Part shown: positions 49,864 to 63,651 of the stretch, in pieces
Numbering within the stretch: position 1 is the stretch's first letter
Layout: every line of letters starts with the position of its first letter
NCBI RefSeq assembly: GCF_964355755.1
Contig: NC_092677.1
Coordinates: 4,469,001-4,533,000, forward strand
Length of the DNA: 64,000 bases
Direction of reading: 5' to 3'
Source of the DNA: Antedon mediterranea
Taxonomy: Eukaryota > Echinodermata > Crinoidea > Comatulida > Antedonidae
Position numbers and translations under genes: made by a program
Notes under the pieces: model-generated
What the model was told of the DNA's origin: nothing
What the model saw: only the letters and a program-made list of their open reading frames with translations
The model's database searches: none

Positions 49864-52800
49864 ATGGCTGAAAAAACGGACACGAATACCTTGGAACTAT
49901 ACACATTCTCAGTGTTTAGAAATGCAGTTAAAGATATTTTCAAAATCGGGAGTATTTTGGTAAGTTACCGTGTCTTGTCCTGATACGTTATTTCTATAGC
50001 TACCTATTATAGGCCTACATCTGTTTCGGGCATAGTGACATTTGAGAGACGTTTTAGACGGCTTGCAACATGGGCAGACACCCTGGTCTTAACGGGACAC
50101 AGATAGCCTACAGTTATTCCTGCCAGCTTACTCAATAAAACTCGGCTATCGTGATTTCACTCGATTTTAAACAAAATGCCTTATCATCAGATCTCCCTAT
50201 ATAATTTGATAATATTATTCCCTACAGTATATTCCGATGCTTTATGGCGTATATTTAATTTGATCTTTATTAATTTACAGTATAATTTTAATTGTTTAAC
50301 TACCGAAACTTCACACGCGCAGTCTGATCCGTAAATAAAGTAAAAACTAAAATGGCTATAGCCACTAACGGCCAACTTAGTTGAAACAAGGAAGTTGCAA
50401 GGTGAACGTGTGAACTTATCGTGAACCCGGAAATTACTTCGACCCGCGTACAATTGAAATTAAATTGAAAATATACTGATGAAATCAAAAATGTTGTTAT
50501 GAACCCGGAAATTACTTCGACCCGCGTACAATTGAAATTGAATTGAAAATATACTGATGAAATAAAAAAAAGTTGTTATAAAACTATTTATAATATCTTC
50601 CCCAGATAGAAATATGGAACAATAGCGTACTAGTACTGAAAACTAATGTTATCAATGCTACGTTTCGCGGTACATCTAAGATAGATAAGATTTATACCGA
50701 AGTTTTTCCATTGTGCTCGCCTATGCAGAATTAACCATAATTTATATATAGATGCATACTTATTTCACACTTCGTAAGTTCTGTCTACACTATCAAACTA
50801 GTTTGACAAAAGTTAATGTGCCCAATGGTAGTGATATGCTTAAATATGGTAGTGATATGACGTCATTATGCCCATATATGGGCACATATTATAACATTTT
50901 GATAGTGTAGACATAGCTTTATTCGATGGTATAAAATATGTGGCATACGAAATCAGACATAACTAGGAATTTTCAATGTTGAAATTGTTAGAAAAAACAG
51001 AAAATACACAATATTTGATAATACTAAACACAACTATCTTGATACCATGTCTATTTCCAGAAATATCACAGTCTAACCTTTTTTGTTGTTATAATCAGTA
51101 TTTTAAGAAAAATGCTCGTAAACAAATTTTGTACTGAAGTAGCTATTCTATATTTATATTTTTAGACGTATACATTGTGTCTTGGGTACATTATGTTGAC
51201 CGTATGCGTGTTGTTCTGCAGTCGTTTCGGGAAAAATGAAATGGCCGCCATAACTCTAGCATTAGCGGTAAGAAATGAACATTTTAAATCTTAAAACTGC
51301 TTAACTGTTATTTGTGAATGAACAGGATGCATAGAAATACTAATTGAAATGTAATTTACACTTCTAATTTAATTGTTTAACAAAATACCCTTTTTATTGG
51401 GTTAAATGGCTATGTTAAAAGCAACACATTGCGCGGCGTTTGAATAATGCGAAGCCCCTAGCTAGGAAGGCCTATGCTGTATCACCAGCGAGCCAAGCGA
51501 TTCAGAAGAGCCCGAGCCGCGAGACAGGAGAGGGGGAGAGATACTGCCGGTCCTCGTCGTCTTTGCGCAAGGGTGTGTAACTAAATAAAACGGCTATGTC
51601 AACTGTATATGACTTTATGATCTAGCGAACACGGGATGTCCGTCGTCCTCCCCTAAGACTCCCTGTTTCGTAAAGTCACTAATATTTAGATGACGACGTT
51701 CAATAGTCAGTTAATGTCTACCTAGTGACAGATTTTTAACCTATATCATTTTCAATTACAGTTGTTATCCTCTGTTTGCTTCGTTCCTGCAGCCGGTTTG
51801 ATGACTGTGTGCAATACATACTTCTCTGTCGTAAGTACAAAAAAAAAAAACTGCAACACAATAACACTATGTAAAATTCTTACGTCAACTACTGGGAACT
51901 ACTGTAAGCTTAATATTATCAATTATTTGAAAGAGTAGGTAAATGTTTTAGCATGCAGATGTATTGTCTTTAGCTGAGTAATACATTTCTGATTGTTTGA
52001 TACCTAGTGAGTTCTTCTATTTTTCGATTTAATTGTGATGAACTTAAATAAGGCTTAGGCCTACCGTTTTACGACTTTACTTTTTGTAAAGCTTGGTTTC
52101 CACTATGACGTACCGCAGGGGCATAAGCGTAATTTAATCAAATCACAAGCGATGGATTTGTCTATGTCGCAAGTGGGAATCAAAGCTGTAAGCTTGCTTC
52201 CCGTTGGGGCGCGCCGCGTGCAACGCGAAGGACGTTAACCTAACGCAAGCAAATTCGAATAATCCATCGCTTGTAATCGGAAATAGTATAGATACAGTTA
52301 TCAATCAATATAACGTGCAATACAACAAAAATGTAACCATTTTTGCAGCATATTAACGATAAATTCATTTTTACAGGGTCAAGGAGCAAACCTGGGACGA
52401 TCACAAGGAATCTACCTTCAGAAGATGGTGTATCTATCAATAATTGCGTCATTGCTTTGTAATGCGATACTTATACACATTGACTATATTTTGATGTTTT
52501 TGGACAAAGAACCTGATGTCATTGCGTAAGTTAGAGCTTTTTAAATCAATATAAGTCTATTTTAACAACTTTATTAATCATTTTAATATGTAATGGCGCT
52601 AGTTACACTCCGTTATGCATGAGTAAGTAATGGATGACGTAATGCATAAACGGGCATAGAGAGTAAGATTCTATTTGTGATAAGTTATAGCAGGGATTCA
52701 CTCTTCCCTATTTAAAGCTATTAAATACAATTACAATGATAAACACTTGTATATTGATAATTTTTAATTACTTAACAAATTGCTTTATGTCTTTGAAATT

Positions 52801-55800
52801 AGATTGGTGGAAATTTTCGTACGGACATGTATTCCAGGTACTTTTGTAAGTAACGCGTTTTGTCATGTCATCTATGCATTTAATCGGCATTTCCAGTGCG
52901 TTTTTGTCATGTCACCACTGCAATTTGCCTCTTTTTGTGTTTTCTATCTTTAGGCTTAAACAACACATTTAGTTTCAGCAGGTCTACATCATGTAGGATG
53001 GATTGAGTAAAGCTTAGAAATAATCCCTCGTACATTTGTAGGCCTACATACTATCATGATTGAATATACCGTGGAAGCCCAACTTATTATGTTATTTTGA
53101 TCGTTGCAAGATTGTATAGAAACTTTTTACACGGAATAATATTTTGTTTATACGGTATTTTTTTACTATAGGCTGTCTTTATCACAGTTGGTCTTGGTCG
53201 AATATTACAGTGCAGGAATAAAATGGCCGTCACGGCAGTAGCAGCTACCATCGGTGTAGGTTTTAATGTGTTACTTAATTACATTTTAGTGTATGTGCTG
53301 GACATGGGATTCAGGTAAGTGCACAGCCTATATTAGACATTTTGAATAATTAGGCCTAGATATTTGCAGAATGTATAACCAATGACAACTTATGTTGGCG
53401 CATGCGTAAGATTTTATTATAGTTTATGCGAATAAGGTGCAGAAAATTAATAGAAATTCTACAGTATAACATTTCTTAAAATGAACCTTTTTCTTTTTAT
53501 ATAGAGGATCGGCTATTGCTCTTCTCCTTGCACAATACATTAATTGTATCATATTAGCAGTATATGTATACAAGTACGAAGATCTTGAGTGTAAGTTGAT
53601 TATGGATAAACATGAGAGGAGGATATGCAAATTAGCAGATTAGATTTCTCCCCCCTTCCCACTTTCGCCCTCTCTTGATATACTAACCAACACGTATGTA
53701 TGCAATACTCGTCGTTGTTTTTGTTTACGTTGTTACAAAATGCCACCAGCAGCTGCGTCTTACTATTTTCGTTTGACAAGAATATCTATGACCCGTATGT
53801 AATGAATGAAAAAAATTGTTTTTTTTTGTGTTCCAATTATGTTTTACGTAGCGCCATAATAGAACGTATAATACATTTTACCTTCTCTAGTTAGTAATTT
53901 CAATATTTTTTTTTAATAGTTTTTTCTCTCAAATCTTTGGAGAACTGGGGTGAATTTTTCTCAATCGCTGTACACGGATGTCTTATATTTGAAATAATGC
54001 AGATGGCAATTATAATTTGTTATATTCTAGCAGGTATTGTAATTTTAACAATTATTATAATTATTAGTGATACAATACATGCGTGCGTGCGCGTACAAAA
54101 GCTGTATCAATATAAACAGCGTGTGCGTCCAAAAGCTGTCTCAATTAATAGCGTGCGCGTACAAAAACGGTATCAATATTAACAGCGTGCGCCTACAAAA
54201 ACTGTATCAATATTAACAGCGTGCCCGTACAAAAACTGTATCAATATTAATAGCGCGAGCGTCCAAAAGCTGTATAAATATTAATAGTGTACGTACAAAA
54301 ACTGTATCAATATTTATAGCGTGCGCGTAAAAAGGTGTATCAATATTAATAGCCTGCGCGTACAAAAGCTGTATCAACATTAACATCGTGCGCGTACAAA
54401 AGCTGTATCAATATTAACAGCGTGTCTTTTATGGTCCCACTGGTTTGTATTTCATTTAAAAATAATAGTATAACAAAAGTATTATTATTATTATTATTAC
54501 TAGGCCTAGTAGCAGTGATTATTAGAATACTATTTTTTTTGTAGGACAATTTGGTGCCCTCGAAATTGCAGTTCTAGGTGCCTTTGAGATACTTGAAATT
54601 TATGTTTACATCGTAAGTAGGCCTAAGGCTCTTGTAGTAAGGTAACGGGAGGGAGGCTATAATGGAAATCGTTAGATTTGAACAAACAATTAGTAATTAC
54701 ACAAAAAGAGCAGCCAATATCAAAGTTAAACATATATACATTGTGATGTCAGTCAATACTCTTCTGAAGTCAGGAACAAAACAACGACAATCAGCTAAAT
54801 TCATTCGTACTTTATTTACGTATTTACTTGTTACAATTGCACAAAGTAGACCAGACTCGACGCTGTATTCACAGTGAACGACGGATCCAGATCGTTAAAT
54901 AGAGCAAGTAGGCCTATATACATGACTGAAATTATAAGTAATGCTGTAGGACCTACATACATTTTTTACTCTTATACTCTTGGTATTACGATGACTGCTA
55001 TCTTTCAGGTTTTGCTAGGACTAAGCAGTTCCGTGACGATTTTAGTTGGTCAATACTTTGGAAAAAAGGATGTAAAAAATGCAAAAATTATTGTGAAGTC
55101 AGCGTTTATTTTTCTATGTAAGTCAAAAAAAGAAAGGGAATTCTTGCTCAGTCTATCGAGGTAATCCTTCATCATACAAGTTTAGGGTACTAACAAAATT
55201 ATAATCCTCGGTGACATACTGAATACAATTCAGGCCTTTGTGTCGTAACAAGAATCCATATTAGTATGTCCTTTGTAGCTTATTATCAACTGTTAAGATT
55301 ATTAAAATACTTGGTCGAAACTATAATAAAATGAATTCTATGCTTATGTACCACTGACCGTCAAAGAACACTATCACATGAAACGAATGAGGGACCGGCG
55401 CAAATGTATCAACACTTCCTATTCAGAAGAAACGTTTGGATGTGGTCAAGCACTTAATATTATGTGTTCTATAAAAATAAAATATTATATGTTTCTGTAT
55501 TTTAGTGGGGCTTTCGTTTGTAGCTGCTGTTACACTCTTCTTGTCACGAGATTATGTTGGATATATTTACACCTATGATAGGTATGTATGCAAATTAATA
55601 AAATACACCTGTTCCACGTCACGTGCGATTTTCGATATAGGTATTATTATAGAATTATTGGCCTCTGAAAAAAATTAAGATATTTATGACGTTTTCGTTA
55701 TCGTATTCTAAATTTGCTCAACTTCACAATGAATTTGGTTGTTTGTTAAGTTGATTTAAAGAAATTTAAAGTACTGCTCGTTATGACATTTTCCTCTTAA

Positions 55801-57510
55801 TGTCAACATAGTACATTGCTGTATACTTTCAGAATGGTTAGAGCATAGTGCATGATATAGTGTCTACTTAAATTCTACACTTTACCCATTTTTTATTCTG
55901 TATAATATATCATTTTCATGTTTTTCATTTAAAAATTGTGTTTTACTTTCTAACTTTAAACCTTTATATACAAACAAATAACTTTAACTTAAATAATTAT
56001 TATTTTATTGATTTATGATTATGTGAACTACCAATGTTACTTTATGTATCTCGGGTCCAAATCAAATTATCCCTGTTATTTTTTATTCTTTAAGAATAAA
56101 AACAATAATTCCGCTAAATGTTATTGTTTATTTATAGAGAAATAATAACGGCATTTGCAAAGATAATACCCTTGACTATCATAATGATTTTCTCTGCAAC
56201 AATCGAAGTAAGTTTTCTTGTTTTTCCTGGCAGTGACATGAATAATTTGTTGTATTATTTTCTTATTTTTATAATTCTAAATTAATATAAAGGTTGCGGT
56301 ACACCCCGTATATTAGTTCTGAAAAGAATGTTGCCCAAACGCCATGTTTTTAGATAGGCCTACGTTTGTCCTATATCAGCTCAAGTTTATGTATGACACG
56401 CCATGTGTACCAAAATGTTTTTATTTTGGTCAATATTAAGCCGAATAGCCGTACAAAATCTAGACTACAAGTTTTATTACAATACGCCATTTTAACATAC
56501 ATGCATAATGAATTGTTTCTATTACTATCAGGCGATTGTCAAAGCAATATTACAAGCTATTGGTAGACAGAATATTGGAACTGTTACCAGCTTGATTTCC
56601 TATTCATGTGCACTCCCACTGTCTGTTTTGTTTGCATTTAAATTAGATTGGAAAGCAACAGGTACGTACGTTTTTTATCCTATTTTTTTTCCCCTTTTTT
56701 CGTTTTTTTTTTCTGTTTTCTTTTTTATTTCTTTCTTTATTTTTCTATCATTGTTGTCACCATCAGTAACTCAACATCATCATAATTATCTTCTTATCAT
56801 CATCAATATAATTTATCTATATATATCACCATCGTCATCATCATGGTCTTCTTAATACCATTTATTCTTATTATTAAATTCACGTAAGAATATATATATA
56901 TTTTGCAGGTCTTTGTGCTGGTATTATATTTGGTACTGTTCTAGAGGCATGCATTCTTCTTGTGGTTTTATTTAACATAGATTTCAAAAAGGAAGCGGAC
57001 TTGGTGAGTTTTGAGAATTTTATCGTCACTCCTCAATCCTGAAAACCCTGAGAAAATAAGGTAGATTTAGATTGAAATAAAAAAAACGTATTGCTTTAAC
57101 TTGACGATGCAATATTTGTTAAGTCAAAGTATCAGCTGTAGGCTTTTCCAAACCAGGACATATTGATGAATAGTTCGCTAGGTGTAGTGGCCTTGTGGAA
57201 AGTATACCACCATTTAGGCATAGGCTACTTTTTAAATTCTTAGTAAGACCTATGTTGTTTTTCTTTTCTTTTAACATATTATGTGTCCTTATTTAAGGCT
57301 ATCGAGAGATGTCGTGAAGAAGACTTAAGAACACATAATAGCGTTCAATCAAATGGAAAGTTACAACATGAGGGGAAAGAAGAGTCAAGTTCACTTATTG
57401 CGAATACCAAGTACATATTGAGCAAGACAACAATTATTATTAGAATATTAAACTTTGCAATTCCAATTTTACTCTTTTTAGCAAGTTTTTTTATGTATTT
57501 ACTTTATTAA
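49864..57510 (+). CDS. SLC47A-like: MATE/SLC47-like transporter, gene D (complete, 15 exons, 520 aa)
   Basis: Exons: 49864-49959, 51166-51267, 51762-51830, 52377-52525, 52803-52845, 53172-53314, 53505-53590, 53920-54033, 54545-54612, 55009-55117, 55506-55581, 56138-56207, 56532-56661, 56909-57003, 57298-57510. Every exon except 15 has the same length as in C, and all have GT-AG borders and an open frame. It begins MAEKTDTNTLELYTFSVFR. Divergence from C is clear (for example GKKDVKNAKIIVKSAFIFL in exon 10 and SFVAAVTLFLSRDYVGYIY in exon 11), so D is an older paralogue. The C-terminal loop is 12 codons shorter than in C. Intron 8 carries a minisatellite. Its 3' half and 3' flank were the source, or a sister copy, of pseudogene B. 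Confidence 0.92.
50422..50579. repeat. 79-bp tandem duplication in intron 1 of D
   Basis: Two copies in a row start GAACCCGGAAATTACTTCGA at 50422 and 50501, differing by a few bases. Confidence 0.85.
50777..50919. mobile_element. 143-bp MITE in intron 1 of D
   Basis: Ends AAGTTCTGTCTACACTATCA and (minus strand) AAGCTATGTCTACACTATCA are inverted repeats. The interior has GTGCCCA/TGGGCAC and two ATATGGTAGTGATATG-like units. A short non-autonomous element. Confidence 0.75.
51420..51545. other. GC-rich island in intron 2 of D
   Basis: About 125 bp much richer in G+C than its surroundings (GCGCGGCGTTTG, GCCCGAGCCGCGAGAC, GAGAGGGGGAGAG). Not recognised as an RNA gene or known repeat. Confidence 0.4.
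52085..52265. mobile_element. MITE-like CpG-rich repeat in intron 3 of D
   Basis: GCTTGGTTTCCACTATGACG and, further on, CACAAGCGATGGATTTG / CAAGCAAATTCGAATAATCC ATCGCTTG form partly inverted arms. Related to the family at 1668-1861. Confidence 0.45.
54082..54426. repeat. Minisatellite, about 36-bp unit, about 10 copies (intron 8 of D)
   Basis: Unit GTGCGCGTACAAAAGCTGTA-TCAATATTAACAGC repeated with small changes. In frame it reads RVQKLYQY repeatedly, but this is intron sequence. Confidence 0.9.
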
Positions 57511-59046
57511 AAAATTAAACAAAAAACCTAGTAAAATGAATTATGTTAAATATAATATATATATATTTTGAGCTTATGCACTCTTTGTGTTCGTAATCAA
57601 TGTACCATGTCCCGCATACCTGGGCATGGCTCAGCCTATATATTGTGCCAGTTCTGCGGTACATTTCATTTCGAAACCTGAGCTGCACTGACGAGATCTA
57701 ATAAGATCAAAACAGTATTGTCTGCAGATTGGATATATATATATATATATATATATATAAACACAACAGGCATAGAAATAAATTCCAAACCGCCCGGTGA
57801 TAAATTATTTAATTAATTTTTGAAACGATAAAGATGAGGAAATCAAATTGTTTAACATTATATATAAACATACGTCGTAGTGTATCGTTACATGTACTGT
57901 ACTATTTCAATCGACTACGACGGTGATAGTTTCAACAAAGTATTACATCGCAATGTTTTACTGTGTTTAGTGGTATTTTATTTGTAAAACATGTTAATTA
58001 ATATTTCGTTACAAAATAAAAAATATATTTAAAAATTTTTCCTCTTTGCACCCATCCTCTTCCCCATCTCTCAACCATAATGTTACATACAAAACACAAA
58101 TTAAGTTTGTTTAAATTTGACTTAAACAATTGGTCTCATTTTGTGACAACTTTCTCTTTCGGAAGTAATTCCCAGTGTGCTAATTTTAGTTGAGTACATA
58201 AATCACAGTGTCTATTTAATCGTTCCTGTAAACGACATATATTATTGTCCTGCATTATTGTACATTTGAAATCGCCAGTTTTTTAGCGCTGAAATTACTG
58301 TGTATTCGAGAACCATCTGTGGGCACGACCTAGATGGTACGCGAGCGAAGCTAGTTACTATAATTATATAAAAACAAAATACACTGTACATATTTATCTT
58401 TTCTTGTTTGTAAATAATTTTCTTGTCCATTTTTTGGTCTTTCCTCCTCTTTATCTTTTTTACTATTAAACTTATTATTATCATTAGAAATAAAATGATC
58501 ACCTGTTGTTATTGTATGATATTCTTCTTCTTTATTTCTTTTTGTACAGATTGTGTGTCACAAATATCTCAAAAAGTTTAATGTCAATGATTATCAAAAT
58601 GTCTTTCAAATACTTTAACTTAGTTCTAATAAGCTTTTCATCGTGATCACATTATCAATCATATCTCCATAATTCATTATTACATATTTATGAAATTCAC
58701 TACACGTACCCTTCAGGTAAAGTTAAAAATATTAGCAAATAAAAACTTGTGCGTTTCAAGTTCATGCGCGTGAAATCGCGCGTTAAAAATTTAAAAATCT
58801 CAAAATTAAGTTTTGATCAATTTAGAGCATATATAATATACTTAGTAAACTACTATCTATATGATATAAAATATACACTGCTTGGTAATTCGCGATGCCT
58901 CCCCTCAATTAAAAGCTAACTCAAAATATGCGTAACAATATACAAATATTCCACAGCGCTTATTCTATTCACCTTTACTTCGCAAAATTCTATAAAAGAA
59001 CTTTTTGTTTAGTATAACTATTTCTGACCCGTCTTGATTCATTATT
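57511..59046. other. 3' flank of D, shared in rearranged order with the flank of B
   Basis: After the TAA stop, about 145 bp match B's flank up to the SINE/tRNA insertion there. A (TA)n run is at 57731-57760. Bases 57852-58345 match 38075-38600; bases 58350-59046 match 36100-36795. So the two blocks occur in opposite order downstream of D and of B. No gene seen. Confidence 0.65.
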
Positions 59047-59704
59047 ACCTCCGCCAAGGAGGTATATGTAATCGATCGCGTGTGTTTGTTTGTCTGTTTG
59101 TCTGTTTGTTTGTTAGCAGGATTACTCAAAAAGTAATTACAAGGTCTTTACCATGAATGAATGAATGTACAGATAGATATGTGGTCAAGGACCATTCCAT
59201 TAAATTTTGGGACCATTTCGGACCACGGTCCCAATTCTGGACCACTTTTTAGTATACTTTTCAGACCTGCTAGTGTTAAAAAGATAGGACAGAATTTTTC
59301 AAAAGCCGGCGAGCAGTCTTAAAGTAATAAGTAAACTCAAATTAAATTTTCTCGAGAACTACTTGTCCAAAAAACTTCATTTTTGTACAAGAGGCAAGAG
59401 TTATAATTTGTGATTTGTAATTTTAAAACATAATTTTATTTAATGTGCACGTTTTTTGATGCGAGTTTTTTACAAAACCTATTTATTTTCAAATTCACTC
59501 GTTTGATTTTCGCGTTGCTGTTACATTAAACCATTACACCAAACTCGCATACACATGCTTGTAGTGAAATTAGCGTAAATCACAAGCATTAAGACACACA
59601 TAAATATACAGTATATATATATATATTTTTTTTTACCGGAGAAATCTTATGTAGGAGAATTTTACAGTAGGCGGAGGTATGCACTCTCGGAGTGGCTTTC
59701 TAGT
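59047..59704. mobile_element. CCTCCGCCAAGGAGG repeat element
   Basis: Begins ACCTCCGCCAAGGAGGTATA, then a TTTGTTTGTCTG run and AGCAGGATTACTCAAAAAGT. Ends AGGCGGAGGTATGCACTCTC GGAGTGGCTTTCTAGT. These paired ends belong to a repeat common in marine animals. A shorter piece is at 36799-37140. Noncoding. Confidence 0.65.
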
Positions 59705-59756
59705 CTATAATTATAATTGAAAGTAATTCGCCCCGTAACACTATTATGCTGCTTAA

Positions 59757-62700
59757 GAGCCATTGTCTGTAAAAATCAAAGATTTGGTGGCAGATGTAAA
59801 AAAATGGATTTCTCTCAAATTTTTACCATGAATAGACATTTCAATAAAAAGCATATCTACAACATTCATTTTAATTTTTAGCCTCCGTTGCCATGACAAC
59901 GGTCAATTATCCAAATTTTGATGTTTTTGCCATTTTTCACAGATTTTCTATAGTGAAAAAGTACAAAATTGTATACTTATTTTAACCAAAAATACTTACA
60001 GTATACAGTTTTTGTTTATAGCAGTGTAAACAACATGTATTGAGTTCCATTTAATGTAGAAAAAAAATAAATTACAAAATGGAGTTTGGTTGATACCATT
60101 ATTTTAAAAAGGGGTGTTTTAAAAAAATTTTTTTTTTTATAAAAGTATTCCTCATAAACGTACCTATAACTTCCAAAGTGGTGTTTTTAAATCAATGAGG
60201 TTTTTTTAATTTGATAGTCAATAGGTTTGTCAACAATAATCACGAAAAAAACACTGGGGTAAATTTCGTACATAGGTTCTGTGTTGCCAGGAAAATACAA
60301 AAAATACAAAAAATGTAACAAAATATCAACAAACAAAACACTTGAAACACAATTTAAATATGGCTAATCCAATAATAAAATGTATATGTGGCTTGCCATA
60401 ATGCTACTAGAGTCATACGAATAGTTTAGATAAAATAGGAGAATGTGTTGCCAGGTTTATTTCAATTAATTGCCAGAAAAACAGTATTTTGCATTGAAAT
60501 ATTTAGTTGATGGAAAATAATGTTAAACTTGGAAATAATTGCGTCAATGGTTTTTATAAATTTTAAAATCTATTTTGTATAAAGAGATACAGAAAGACCT
60601 CTTAAAATATCTGACCTTGTAAATAGGTCATTTGAGGTCAAAAGGGGTCAGAATGCAAAACAGGACAGGTCCCCACTTTACTACAACTATTAATGTTTGA
60701 TCAAAATTTACAAGATAGTTCATAACAATTCTCAACAATTTTCATATTTTACCTATAGTGTTACCTTAGCAACCATTTCTATGTGTAACTAAGGAAAGTA
60801 ATTTAAAAAAAAACCGTAAAAAATGGCGTTTTTATAAATACAAAGAATTGATTGCATTTGTAATTTTTCTCAATTTTACTTCTACTGCATTCCATTAATG
60901 ACAAACTTGACCTTGTAAATTCATTCATTTTGAGGTCAAAATTTTACCATAGTAACTGTTTCTATGCGAAAATTTCAAAAAAAATAAGGAGTTTTTCATA
61001 AATACAAAACATTTTTTCTACATAGTTTTACATTTCTACTTTTTGCCAAATTTACTTTAAATACTGAATCCTAATAATCTCAGAAAGAAAGTCTTGACGA
61101 ATCTGAATAAAGGTAAAAAAATGACCTTTAGTGTTATCTTAAACCTGTTTACGTAACTAATGATATTTAAAAAAAAAAATTAAATATGGAGTTTTCATGA
61201 AAAAAAAAATGTTTACATATTGAGGTCAAATGACATCAACATTTTACCTATAGTGTATTGTATACAACTGTTTCTATACGTAACTAAGTACAATATTTTT
61301 AATATGGGGTTTCATGACTACAAACAATTGATAACATAGCTTTACTACCTTTTCCCAAATTTACTTATCTACAGTGAATCCCAGAAAATGTCTGACCTTG
61401 TGAAAGGGTCATTTGTTGGGTCAAGTTATGTCAAAATGTATTATTTATGTTATGTTAGAACCTGTTTCTATGCGTAACTAAGGATAATTGTTTTTTTAAA
61501 TACAGTTGAACCTCCCGTAAGTGGCCACCCTTGGGACCTGGAAAAGTGGCCGCTTATAATTGTAGGCCTATTATTATTTATAATCAGGTGGTTTAGTATT
61601 TTTTAGCATTTTCAGACAAATTTTAAAAACTTTTATCATATGAAAAATGGTCGGTCAAAATCTGTGTAGTTTTCTCATCTCTTCACAGTAATGTTTTTAA
61701 AACCTCTTCAAAATAAAGCTAATATATAAAGAAATACAATAAACATGCACCTCTAATTCATAGGTCCATGCAATAAGTATCACATTTTTCGATTGGCCGC
61801 TTACAAAAAATCTCATTTTGTATAAAAAGGTGCCCGCAGCTGCTTACGGTAAGCACTAAATGCACTAATTAGATAGGAAAAACAAACAGGCTTTTCAAAG
61901 TGCGTCCGTTAAGGGAGGTGGCCGCTGTAAATAAAATATGGGGTTTTCATGAATAAAAATAATCACAGAAGAAAGTGCTTACGAATATGACCTTGTGAAA
62001 CGGTAATTTGAAAATGCAAATAAGGCATGCCTGCTACTAATCTACAAATTTAAATATGCAAAATCTAAAGAATATCTCAATTTTAGTTACCATAGTAACT
62101 GTTGCTATGCATAACTAAGGGAAATTAAATAATTATCAGATAATTATTAATTAATAATTAATACTGAATCCAACCATCACAGTAAAAAAAAATAGAATTT
62201 AAAACCAATATTTAATAATAAAGTGTGATATTTTACATGCTGACCTTAAATGAAATGAAATTTCAAATCAGGGCTTCAATATTTGTTATGTAGCATTAAC
62301 ATACCTGAGTATATCATTGACTTTTGATTGGTTCTATTTTGGGGAGGGGAAAGTGGTGGATCCAGGACTTTTAAATAGTTAGGGGGTTGAAGGCGAGGGT
62401 CTAAAAACTTAACTTTATGTCCTATCTTTTGCATTGCAATTTTTAACTTGGGGTGGGTGGCGGCTTGGAGAAAGGGGGAGGGGGTGGAATGGAGGAGTTT
62501 GAATCCGTCTATTCATTGGAGCGATACTAGCGGCAGTGTTGGTGGTGCTTGAAATGCATGCATTTGACACTCTATAGTGGATGATCGACCAAAGTGTTGC
62601 AGTTTATCTTTTTGTGGTTATAGTCGTGGTGGGGGGGGGGGGGGGGTGGTAGTCGAAAGTGGTGGTAGATGGGCATGTGGGATCTGCTTAGGTTAGCAAA

Positions 62701-63547
62701 TAAAAGAAGTAAACAAATGAAAGAGGAGCTTCAAAATAAGAGAGGAGTAATCTGTTGCAAAGATTAAAATTCACAACGATCTGATAATTTATTCAAATTT
62801 CCAGAGGATATAACCTATAAAATGACATTAAAACTGGGAATTACAGAATCTATAATTAAAAATTAATTTTTTTTCTCTCAACACAACTAGAACTATATAA
62901 AACATTAAGAATTTTTCTGACCAATGAGTTTCAAATCAAATAATCAAAGAAAATAAAATGTTTTTACTAATATACCATGTTTTTTTTTTATAAAAATGCC
63001 TATGTTTCTCGCAACACTGCTTGTAGATTTTAAATTTACCCCAGTATTTTATTTTAGAAATCAATTATTAAACATTAGAACTACCTATTTGTAATAAATC
63101 AGCTAAAAAAATACACCACTTTGGGCGTTATGGTGAAGTAAAGTTTAGTTGCATTGAACAATTTTAAAAAAGTGAAAAACACCCCTTTTTAAATAAATGG
63201 TATCTCCCAAAGTATGAAATAAAAAATAATAAAAAAATTTGAAACAGGTACACAATGCATTGTTATTATGCATACACTAATTATTTTTTATAATTAAATG
63301 AACAAAACAAAAATATCGTTCATCAAAGTAGTACCAATATCCATTTTAAAAAACCTTAAAAAAGGACAAAATTTGTCAAAAACACAAATTTGGCCGTTGC
63401 CATGGAAATATACGTGTGAAAAAAAAAATACTTCATATTTGATTTCTCTCAACACATATATAGCCATGTGCAAAATTTGAAAGAAATCCATTTTTTTGAG
63501 TCTGCCACTCTTTTTGATATTTCTTTGATTCTTACAGACAATGGCTC
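59757..63547. mobile_element. 3.8-kb TTAA-flanked transposon between D and E
   Basis: The ends GAGCCATTGTCTGTAA and CAATGGCTC (minus strand GAGCCATTGTCTGTAAGAAT) are inverted repeats, each next to TTAA (59753-59756, 63548-63551). TTAA duplication is typical of piggyBac and Kolobok. Similarity continues inward (TGGCAGA, AAAAAAATGGATTTCT). The interior is AT-rich and noncoding, with at least five degenerate copies of a segment reading GACCTTGT..GGTCATTTGAGGTC..CTATGCGTAACTAAGG. It ends 105 bp before gene E's ATG. Confidence 0.75.
61501..61929. mobile_element. Small pogo/Tigger-like MITE nested in the TTAA element
   Basis: Starts TACAGTTGAACCTCCCGTAA GTGGCCACC and ends GTTAAGGGAGGTGGCCGCTG TA. 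The ends are inverted around CAG..CCTCCC and flanked by TA, as in pogo/Tigger elements. No transposase. Confidence 0.55.
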
Positions 63548-63651
63548 TTAAAAGGTCAAAGCGCATTAGCCTTACGACTGTATTATATATCGGTCGAATC
63601 AATAGAATTAATCGTACACTCGTATCGGTTAGAGAGAAAGTGTTCTGTGTC

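Noticed and set aside
54082-54426. CRISPR-like array
   Set aside because: Units are contiguous and diverged, without unique spacers, in an intron of an animal gene.
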